The translations under genes were made by a program, and so were the position numbers. A stretch of DNA of 5,280 nt from Bacillota bacterium. Lineage in GTDB: Bacteria; Bacillota; Sulfobacillia; Thermaerobacterales; Thermaerobacteraceae. Below are positions 1 to 4,964 of this stretch, piece by piece. How positions within the stretch are numbered: position 1 is the first letter of the stretch; each line of letters begins with the position of its first letter. Location: assembly GCA_003242195.1 (NCBI GenBank), contig QGUQ01000145.1:1-5280 (forward strand), written 5' to 3'. A model generated the notes under the pieces. The model ran no database searches. It was given only the letters and a program-made list of their open reading frames with translations, and was not told the origin of the DNA.

Positions 1-1
1 T

Positions 2-18
2 CACGACCCTTTCCTCCC
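2..18 (-). promoter_or_regulatory. Ribosome-binding site and GTG start of the next operon gene (runs off the left edge)
   Basis: On the minus strand, just after the dioxygenase stop codon, there is a strong Shine-Dalgarno sequence, GGGAGGAAA (positions 10-18), followed about 8 bases from its GGAGG core by a GTG codon at 4-2. This is the same arrangement (purine-rich site plus GTG) used by the reductase and aldehyde dehydrogenase genes here, so the operon very probably continues leftward with another gene about 31 bases after the dioxygenase. Nothing of its protein is visible. By pathway logic it could be a ring-cleavage-product hydrolase, dehydrogenase, hydratase or aldolase, but that is a guess. 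An ATG at 32-30 has no ribosome site in front of it and looks less likely. Confidence 0.6.
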
Positions 19-35
19 GTCCTCGTCGGCATCGT

Positions 36-1043
36 TCAGTCGCCGGCGACCCGCTGCTGGGACCCCGTCGCCGGTTCGCCCTGGACCTGCGGCGTGCCAT
101 AGGTGTAGAAGGTGGGCGGCAGGTTGGGCCCGAACCAGATGCTGCTCTTCTCCAGGTCCGCCTCGTTGGCCACGTCCCACACGACCGTCTGCCAGTCGGG
201 GTCGAAGATCAGGTAGCCGGTGTCGCCAAACAGCTCGACGCGATTACCCCCGGGTTCGAAGACGTACAGGAAATAGGCTTGCGTCGTCCCGTGCTTGCCA
301 GGACCCGCCTCGATACGCACGCCGTACTCACTGCAGAGCTCCGCCAGGTCAAACAGGTGCTGGGGGAAACCGTACCAATACGCCACGTGGTGGAACCGGC
401 CCCCCACCCCCGTCGCGTCCCGCATGAAGGCGATCTCGTGGACGAGCGGGGAGACGCTGAGCCACGCCCCCACCTCCCGCCCCTCGCGGCCGATCTTCAC
501 TTCCCGGACATGGAAGCCCAGGTGGTCCACCAGGAACTGCTTGTGGACCTCCACGTTGGAGACCATGAGATTGACGTGGTCGATGCGGCGGACCGGGACG
601 CCGCGAAGGGGGCGCTTTTGCGGCCGGTTCCGCAGCAGGCTACGCTGCTCGGGAGGGGCCTCGTAGTATCCGACCTCCCAGAGCAACTCCATGGCGTGCC
701 CGTCGGGCGTCCGGAACCGGTAGGCCGGTCCGTGGCCGCGGTCCCCGTCGATCCACCCGAGCCCAAAGCCCGCCGCCTCCAGGCGGCCGACCGCTTCCGA
801 AAGGGCCTCGGGCGAAGAGGCCCGCCAGGCCACATGACCCAGCCCCGGTGCCGGAGCCTCGGTCACCTTGAGGGTGTGGTGATAGAAGTCCTCGTACGCC
901 CGCAGGTAGACGGACTGCCCCTCTCGCTCCGTCTCGGAGAGGCCCAGGAGTTCTTTGAAAAACCAGAGGGTCTCCTCCGGGCGTGGCGTCAGGATTTCGA
1001 CGTGGGCGAGCTGGGCGACAAAAGGAGCCTTCCTCTCTCGCAC
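36..1043 (-). CDS. Catechol 2,3-dioxygenase (extradiol, type I two-domain, PheB-like)
   Basis: This enzyme opens a catechol ring next to the hydroxyl pair (meta cleavage) using a non-haem metal, normally Fe(II), and O2. It is a two-domain vicinal-oxygen-chelate protein. Numbering is from a TTG at 1061. The N-terminal domain spans about residues 15-130 and the catalytic C-terminal domain about 158-290. Metal ligands by family alignment are His162 (RIDHVN), one of His224/His225 (RFHHVAY) and Glu276 (NRVELFG). Second-sphere His208, His257 and Tyr266 are present, and residues 255-276 (from GKH to the metal-binding Glu) fit the extradiol dioxygenase signature. From memory it is close to PheB of thermophilic Bacillus/Geobacillus, in which a phenol hydroxylase gene precedes pheB, as here. 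I chose the GTG at 1043 because a GGGGGG tract lies about 10 bases upstream and the length then matches the family. A GTG at 1052 and the TTG at 1061 are alternatives with poorer ribosome sites. It is third in the operon, 65-83 bases after the monooxygenase. Catechol is the likeliest substrate, but 3,4-dihydroxyphenylacetate or another substituted catechol cannot be excluded. Confidence 0.9.
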   Translation of the reverse strand: MRERKAPFVAQLAHVEILTPRPEETLWFFKELLGLSETEREGQSVYLRAYEDFYHHTLKVTEAPAPGLGHVAWRASSPEALSEAVGRLEAAGFGLGWIDGDRGHGPAYRFRTPDGHAMELLWEVGYYEAPPEQRSLLRNRPQKRPLRGVPVRRIDHVNLMVSNVEVHKQFLVDHLGFHVREVKIGREGREVGAWLSVSPLVHEIAFMRDATGVGGRFHHVAYWYGFPQHLFDLAELCSEYGVRIEAGPGKHGTTQAYFLYVFEPGGNRVELFGDTGYLIFDPDWQTVVWDVANEADLEKSSIWFGPNLPPTFYTYGTPQVQGEPATGSQQRVAGD

Positions 1044-1126
1044 CCGTGACACACCCCCCAAGCGAGATGGATTCGCGTGCTCGAAGCCCCGCTAGCCCCG
1101 TTACGGTCCGGCGTGTCGTTCCTCTC

Positions 1127-2716
1127 TCACTCCCGCTCCTCACCACCCCATGCCCAGGTGGGATCCTTCCATCCAGTCAGGTCGTAGTCGGCAAGGCACT
1201 GGTCCACCAATTCCTTGAACTGGTCCGTCAGGTTGCGCGCCCGAGCCCAGTTGAGGGTGTCCAGGTACTTCTGCTCGTGGTTGCCGGCGTAGTTCAGTTC
1301 GTACAGGCCGTGCCGCCCGGCGAACTCCGAGTACACGGCGTCCCAGACGAGCTTGTACAACTTGATGCGTTCCTCGGCGGGCATCCCCGTGCCGCGCACA
1401 TAGCGATCGAGGATCGGCCGCAGGTCCGGGTCCTGGAGATCCTTGTAGCTCGACACGTTCAGGATCGGGCTGCCTCCCAGAACCCGCTCGAAGATCTGAC
1501 GGATCCGATCCCAGGCGAAGTTCGTATAGACCCGGGCGGCGGCCGCATACTCCAGCCGGGGCACGACGCTGCCCCCCAGGCTCGGCTCGGGATCGTGGGC
1601 CATGGCCGCCACCAGGGCCCAGAACAGGTTGCGCATGGCCACGATCTCCCCGGCCAGCACCTGGTTGCCCCGGAAGTCCGCCGTGCCGTTGCACTCGAGG
1701 CCCTTCAGCAGCAGCCCGGCCATGAACTCGGTCTTGATGGCCATGCGGATGGTCGCCTGGAAGTTGAACCGGTTGAAGAAGCCGGAGTCCGCGTAGAACG
1801 CCTTGAGCTTCGGGACGTCCCGGTAGATGAGGACGTCCTCCCATGGGATGAAGGCGTTGTCGAACACCAGGATGGCGTCGTTCTCGTCGAAACGGCTGGA
1901 CAGCGGGTAGTCGAAGGGGCTGTCGGCCTTGATCTCGTAGGAGGCACGGGAGATGAGGATCTGCCCGGGCGTGTTCATCCGCGCGATGAACACCAGGGCA
2001 AAGTCCTCGTCCTTGCCCTCTTGCAGGCGGGCGGCACTGCCGCTGTTGGCGGCGACGAAGGTAGCATGGGTGAGGGCGGAAGCCGTGGCCACCTGCTTCG
2101 CCCCGCTGACGTAGATGCCCGCGTCCGTCTCCTTGACGACGTGGACGTACACGTCGCGGACCTCGTGGATGGGACGGTGCCGGTCCACGGGGGGATCCAC
2201 GATGACGTGGTTGAGGAACAGGACGCGGGAGGCCGTCTCGGTATACCAGCGCCGGGCGTTGTCCGCAAAGGGCTTGTAGTAGTCCGGGTCGGCGCCGAGC
2301 GTGGCCATGAAGGATGCCTTGTACTCCGGCGTGCGGCCCATCCATCCGTAGTTCAGCCGCTGCCACAAGGCAATGGCGTCCCGTGCCTCCAGGAGATCCT
2401 CGGCGGAATAGGCGGGCGCGAAGAACTTGTGGGTGAGGTTCCCGTACCGGTCCACCTTGGTGAGGACGTCCTTGAACCGCGGGTCATGAAGGGCGTCGTA
2501 TAGGCGTGCGATGGACCGGGCCGCGTTCCGGAACGCGGGATGGGTGGTGACGTCCCGGACCCACTCGCCCCGGAAGTAAACCCGGCGCCCGTCTCGGAGG
2601 CTCTCCAAGTACTCGCTCCCCGTCATGGGCCGGCCGGTCGTTACACCCACCTTCGACCGTTCCACTGCCAACGGACGCATCCCCCTTCCAGCAGGTTCTG
2701 CCGCCACGCCCCTCAT
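1127..2716 (-). CDS. hpaB: HpaB-type flavin-dependent monooxygenase, large component (4-hydroxyphenylacetate 3-monooxygenase / phenol hydroxylase)
   Basis: This is the oxygenase half of a two-component system that uses FADH2 from a partner reductase and O2 to ortho-hydroxylate a monophenol to a catechol in the cytoplasm. The whole 529-residue reading aligns from memory with Escherichia coli HpaB (520 residues), with shared blocks such as DVTTHPAFRNAA (55-66), YGWMGRTPEYKA (123-134), KETDAGIYVSGAK (195-207), PLSSRFDENDAILV (271-284) and the AGRHGLYELNY region (466-476). Arg128, Tyr132 and His170 match in identity and spacing the substrate-pocket residues Arg100, Tyr104 and His142 of the Thermus enzyme. 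The ATG at 2716 overlaps the reductase stop as ATGA, which suggests translational coupling, but it gives a leader about 17 residues longer than in E. coli HpaB. An ATG at 2680 (517 residues), directly after GGAAGGGGG, is a real alternative. The adjoining catechol dioxygenase fits phenol as substrate as well as 4-hydroxyphenylacetate. The family call is sure; the substrate is not. Confidence 0.93.
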   Translation of the reverse strand: MRGVAAEPAGRGMRPLAVERSKVGVTTGRPMTGSEYLESLRDGRRVYFRGEWVRDVTTHPAFRNAARSIARLYDALHDPRFKDVLTKVDRYGNLTHKFFAPAYSAEDLLEARDAIALWQRLNYGWMGRTPEYKASFMATLGADPDYYKPFADNARRWYTETASRVLFLNHVIVDPPVDRHRPIHEVRDVYVHVVKETDAGIYVSGAKQVATASALTHATFVAANSGSAARLQEGKDEDFALVFIARMNTPGQILISRASYEIKADSPFDYPLSSRFDENDAILVFDNAFIPWEDVLIYRDVPKLKAFYADSGFFNRFNFQATIRMAIKTEFMAGLLLKGLECNGTADFRGNQVLAGEIVAMRNLFWALVAAMAHDPEPSLGGSVVPRLEYAAAARVYTNFAWDRIRQIFERVLGGSPILNVSSYKDLQDPDLRPILDRYVRGTGMPAEERIKLYKLVWDAVYSEFAGRHGLYELNYAGNHEQKYLDTLNWARARNLTDQFKELVDQCLADYDLTGWKDPTWAWGGEERE

Positions 2717-3204
2717 CGCGCCTGCCTGGCAAGGACCTCCCGCTCCACCTCGCCCAGCGGGCCGAGCACGCCGGCGAAGAAGACCAGGGGTTCACCATCC
2801 CCGTACGAGAACTCCTCCACCCGGCCCAGGTAGAGGACGTGGTCGCCCCCGTCGTAGGCCTGCCACGGTGAGCACTCGAGGTAGGCCAAGCAGCCGGCCA
2901 AGCGAGGCGCCAGGCGCCCCGCCTCCCAGGGGATCCCGAGGCCCTCCTGCGGCTTGCCGGCGAAGTGCAGGGCCAGATCACGCTGGTGGGCCCGGAGGAT
3001 GTTGACGGCAAAGGGCCGCCCGGCCAGCAACTCGCACGCCCTGGCCGAGCGGGCGATGGAGACCAGCACCAGCGGCGGCTCCAGGGAGACGGAAGTAAAG
3101 GAGTTGACCGTAATGCCGTGAACGCGCTCGCCGTCCCGGCAGGTCACCACCGTGACCCCCGTGGCGAACCGGCCGAGACAATGGCGCAATGCCCGGGTGT
3201 CCAC
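2713..3204 (-). CDS. hpaC: HpaC-type flavin reductase, small component
   Basis: This NAD(P)H:flavin oxidoreductase hands reduced FAD to the adjacent monooxygenase. The 163-residue protein shows the flavin reductase-like fold: an N-terminal GRFATGVTVVT (11-21), the flavin-binding TVNSFTSVS (32-40), PPLVLVSI (43-50), and a GDH motif at 120-122 within a strand reading GDHVLYLGRVEEF. The length is usual for HpaC-family reductases (about 150-180). The start is well fixed: GTG at 3204 has GGGAGGG at 3217-3211, six bases upstream, and an in-frame TGA lies only two codons upstream (3210-3208). It is the first gene of the operon and its stop overlaps the monooxygenase start by four bases. Placing the reductase before the oxygenase reverses the E. 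coli hpaBC order. Other two-component phenol hydroxylase reductases look alike, so the partner is inferred from adjacency. Confidence 0.92.
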   Translation of the reverse strand: MDTRALRHCLGRFATGVTVVTCRDGERVHGITVNSFTSVSLEPPLVLVSIARSARACELLAGRPFAVNILRAHQRDLALHFAGKPQEGLGIPWEAGRLAPRLAGCLAYLECSPWQAYDGGDHVLYLGRVEEFSYGDGEPLVFFAGVLGPLGEVEREVLARQAR

Positions 3205-3210
3205 CCGTCA

Positions 3211-3217
3211 CCCTCCC
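3211..3217 (-). promoter_or_regulatory. Shine-Dalgarno site of hpaC
   Basis: GGGAGGG on the minus strand lies six bases before the GTG start at 3204. Together with the in-frame TGA at 3210-3208 it decides the start of the reductase gene. Confidence 0.75.
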
Positions 3218-3243
3218 GCTCACAAGATCCCGGTAGGGCCTAG

Positions 3244-3256
3244 CGGAATCGTTCCG
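3244..3256. promoter_or_regulatory. Palindrome CGGAA-TCG-TTCCG, candidate operator in the hpaC leader
   Basis: The arms CGGAA and TTCCG are exact inverted repeats around a 3-base centre. The site lies about 40 bases upstream of the hpaC start codon, on the downstream side of any likely promoter, which is where a repressor of the catabolic operon would often bind. Short palindromes like this occur in operators of TetR-, IclR- and GntR-family regulators, but no family can be assigned and no regulator gene is in view. A weak RNA hairpin in the leader is the alternative. Confidence 0.35.
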
Positions 3257-3381
3257 GCGGATTTCGTAAGGACCGACAAAAAGATACCCCTTTCGTGGCA
3301 ACAAACGAGCAAATACCGACATCCTCCGCTTCTTTTCTATGGCTCTACGTTATGAAGCGAGGGGGGATGCAGGAATAGCGT

Positions 3382-3406
3382 TGTTCAGCAATATGGAACA
3401 GCGTTC
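3382..3406. promoter_or_regulatory. Overlapping inverted repeats, candidate operator
   Basis: Two inverted repeats share one half-site. GAAC-AGC-GTTC (3396-3406) is a perfect 11-base palindrome, and TGTTC (3382-3386) pairs with GAACA (3396-3400) across nine bases. A direct repeat AGCGTT (3377-3382 and 3400-3405) overlaps both. The block sits near the middle of the divergent gap, where one regulator could act on both transcription units. GTTC/GAAC half-sites are seen in several aromatic-catabolism regulators of the IclR family, but this is a resemblance only. Confidence 0.4.
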
Positions 3407-3421
3407 AAACAACGAAGAATG

Positions 3422-3435
3422 TCCGCGATAGCGGA
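3422..3435. repeat. Inverted repeat TCCGC-GATA-GCGGA
   Basis: Two 5-base arms flank a GATA centre. Allowing one unpaired T extends the symmetry to TGTCCGC and GCGGAACA. It lies about 75-90 bases before the aldehyde dehydrogenase start, so it could be an operator or upstream activator site for that gene. As RNA it would be a short hairpin with no U-tract, so it does not look like a terminator. Confidence 0.3.
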
Positions 3436-3462
3436 ACACCTCCCTACCCCCTCGCTCCTTCC

Positions 3463-3478
3463 TGGCAATAGGATCGCC
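3463..3478 (+). promoter_or_regulatory. Possible sigma-54 (-24/-12) promoter for the aldehyde dehydrogenase gene
   Basis: TGGCAATAGGATCGCC has the invariant GG (3464-3465) and GC (3476-3477) ten bases apart, with a full TGGCA upstream element but a degraded TTGC element (TCGC). A start of transcription about 11 bases after the -12 element would fall near 3488, leaving a leader of about 22 bases that just includes the ribosome site at 3495-3502. The geometry is good, but the motif is short and imperfect and could occur by chance. Confidence 0.27.
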
Positions 3479-3494
3479 TTAGAAACCGTCCAGC

Positions 3495-3502
3495 GAGGGG
3501 GT
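3495..3502 (+). promoter_or_regulatory. Shine-Dalgarno site of the aldehyde dehydrogenase gene
   Basis: GAGGGGGT lies about eight bases before the GTG at 3510. An in-frame TAG at 3480-3482, with no other start codon in between, makes this GTG the first possible start. Confidence 0.7.
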
Positions 3503-3509
3503 CCAATCG

Positions 3510-4964
3510 GTGCATCGTGTCCCGTTGCTCATCGGCGGACGGCGGCAGGAGGCCCGCGCGGGCACCTGGTACGAGCGGCACAACCCGCTGACGGGCGAGG
3601 TGGTGACGCAGGCCGCGGCAGCCGGTGTCGACGACGCCCGGGCAGCGGCCGACGCCGCCGCGACCGCGTTTCCGGAGTGGGCGGAGACGGGCCCCGGCGA
3701 GCGCCGGCAGTTGCTGCTCAAGGCAGCGGACCTCTTGGAGCGGCGGGCCGACGCCTTCGTCGAGGCCCTGGTCGAGGAGAACGGGGGCCCGGAGGCATGG
3801 GACCGCTTCAACGTCCCGCTGGCGGCCGGCATGTTCCGGGAGGCCGCGTCGCTGACCACTCAAATCACCGGTGAGGTCATCCCATCCGACCGGCCCGGCA
3901 CCTTCGCCTTCGCCGTCCGCCAGCCCGTAGGCGTGATCCTCAGCATCGCCCCCTGGAATGCTCCCGTCATCCTCGGCGTCCGGGCCATCGCCACGCCCCT
4001 GGCCTGCGGCAACACGGTGGTCTTTAAGACGTCGGAGGTCTGCCCGCGAACCCATTCCCTCATCGCCGAGGTAGTGGAAGAGGCCGGCTTCCCGGCCGGG
4101 GTGCTCAACGTGGTGAGCAACGCTCCCGAGGACGCCGCCGAGGTGGTCGGCGCGCTGATCGATCACCCGGCGGTACGGCGCATCAACTTCACCGGCTCGA
4201 CCCGCGTGGGTCGGGTCATCGCCGAACGGGCGGCCAGGCACCTGAAGCCCGTGCTGCTGGAACTGGGCGGCAAGGCCCCGCTCCTGGTCCTGCACGACGC
4301 CGACCTGGAAGAAGCGGCGAAGGCCGCCACCTTCGGCGCCTTCGCCAACCAGGGGCAGATCTGCATGTCCACGGAGAGGATCATCGTCGACCGTAGGGTG
4401 GCCGATGAGCTGGTCGAGCTCCTGGCAAGCCGGGCCTCGCGGCTGGTCGCCGGTGACCCCCGCAGCGGTAACGCGCCCCTCGGGTGCCTGGTGAGCCACC
4501 AGGCGGCCGGGCGCATCCAGCGGCTGCTGGACGACGCCCTGGCCAAGGGAGCCCGCCTCGTCACGGGTGGGCGGCCGGATGGCCTGCTGATGAACGCCAC
4601 GGTGATCGACGATGTGACGCCGGAGATGGACCTCTTTTACGAGGAATCCTTCGGGCCGGTGGTCTGCGTGACCCGCTTCGACTCCGAAGAAGAGGCCGTG
4701 CGCCTGGCCAACGACAGCGAATACGGCCTAGCCGCCGCGATCTTCACCCGGGACGTGGGGCGGGCGTTGCACATCGCCAGGCGCATCCGCTCCGGCATTT
4801 GCCACATCAACGGGCCGACGGTCCATGACGAAGCCCAGATGCCCTTTGGCGGCGTGGGGGCCAGCGGCTACGGGCGCTTCGGCGGCAAGGCCGGCATCGC
4901 GGAGTTCACGGAGTTGCGGTGGATCACCATTCAGACCCAGCCCCTTCATTACCCGCTAGGGTGA
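3510..4964 (+). CDS. Aromatic aldehyde dehydrogenase (vanillin/salicylaldehyde/benzaldehyde dehydrogenase type)
   Basis: This NAD(P)-dependent soluble enzyme oxidises an aldehyde to a carboxylic acid. The 484-residue protein is full length for the ALDH superfamily. Visible landmarks are the oxyanion-hole Asn150 in APWNAP, Lys173 in VFKTSE, the cofactor loop FTGSTRVG (227-234), the general base Glu251 in LELGGK, the catalytic Cys285 in NQGQICMSTER, and Glu379 in EESFGP. Subfamily markers point to ring-bearing aldehydes: FREAASLTTQITGEVIPSD (109-127), WNAPVILGVRAIATPLACGN (149-168) and the tail HINGPTVHDEAQMPFGG (432-448) recall NahF salicylaldehyde and Vdh vanillin dehydrogenases rather than the DmpC/XylG semialdehyde enzymes of meta cleavage. 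The GTG start is set by the ribosome site and an upstream in-frame stop. The gene is divergent from the hpaC operon, which suggests shared control. Its exact substrate is not determined, so no gene symbol is given. Confidence 0.92.
   Translation: MHRVPLLIGGRRQEARAGTWYERHNPLTGEVVTQAAAAGVDDARAAADAAATAFPEWAETGPGERRQLLLKAADLLERRADAFVEALVEENGGPEAWDRFNVPLAAGMFREAASLTTQITGEVIPSDRPGTFAFAVRQPVGVILSIAPWNAPVILGVRAIATPLACGNTVVFKTSEVCPRTHSLIAEVVEEAGFPAGVLNVVSNAPEDAAEVVGALIDHPAVRRINFTGSTRVGRVIAERAARHLKPVLLELGGKAPLLVLHDADLEEAAKAATFGAFANQGQICMSTERIIVDRRVADELVELLASRASRLVAGDPRSGNAPLGCLVSHQAAGRIQRLLDDALAKGARLVTGGRPDGLLMNATVIDDVTPEMDLFYEESFGPVVCVTRFDSEEEAVRLANDSEYGLAAAIFTRDVGRALHIARRIRSGICHINGPTVHDEAQMPFGGVGASGYGRFGGKAGIAEFTELRWITIQTQPLHYPLG
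4949..4964. other. Convergent 3' overlap of two coding regions
   Basis: The aldehyde dehydrogenase ends with TGA at 4962-4964, and the transporter ATPase on the other strand ends with TAA read from 4951 to 4949, so the two coding regions share 16 bases tail to tail. No stem plus T-run that could terminate either transcript is visible around the junction. Confidence 0.85.

Larger units (their letters stand above)
3205..3509. promoter_or_regulatory. Divergent intergenic control region between hpaC and the aldehyde dehydrogenase gene
   Basis: This 305-base gap separates the two divergent start codons and must hold promoters for both transcription units. Its centre is clearly AT-richer than the genes: 73 of 160 bases from 3261 to 3420 are G or C, by my count. 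It contains three short palindromes (3244-3256, 3396-3406, 3422-3435), an exact 8-base direct repeat TAGCGGAA (3241-3248 and 3429-3436) and a -24/-12-like motif near the right end. I searched both strands for a sigma-70/sigma-A promoter with a 16-18 base spacer and found only weak matches, such as TTCAAA (3405-3410) and GATAGC (3428-3433). I see no terminator, riboswitch or supported small gene. Confidence 0.75.

Noticed and set aside
1085..1100. Tandem AGCCCCG repeat (two copies, 9-base period) in the gap between monooxygenase and dioxygenase
   Set aside because: Only two short GC-rich copies, with no stem-loop or T-run; chance is the simplest explanation.
1030..1128. 10-base direct repeat TTCCTCTCTC at 1030-1039 and 1119-1128
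   Set aside because: The copies lie in the first codons of the dioxygenase and at the stop of the monooxygenase. On the minus strand they read GAGAGAGGAA, like a ribosome site, but neither has a start codon at a useful distance.
983..2503. A 506-codon open frame on the plus strand opposite the monooxygenase
   Set aside because: It is antisense to a gene with clear family motifs throughout, its protein is a low-complexity mix rich in V, G, R, H and D without recognisable domains, and no fitting ribosome site was seen. Long antisense frames are expected in GC-rich coding DNA.
3272..3321. Direct repeats ACCGACA (3272-3278, 3315-3321) and TTTCGT (3262-3267, 3291-3296) in the control region
   Set aside because: Short, with no symmetry or promoter-like spacing; not separable from chance without comparison to relatives.
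3419..3874. An ATG-started frame in the control region running into the aldehyde dehydrogenase in another frame
   Set aside because: It has only a weak GAAGA directly before the ATG, runs mostly over coding sequence in the wrong frame, and turns into an arginine/glycine-rich shadow translation. A short leader peptide is not supported.
3444..4499. A 351-codon open frame on the minus strand opposite the aldehyde dehydrogenase
   Set aside because: It is the antisense shadow of a strongly conserved gene with intact catalytic motifs; the translation resembles no family I know.
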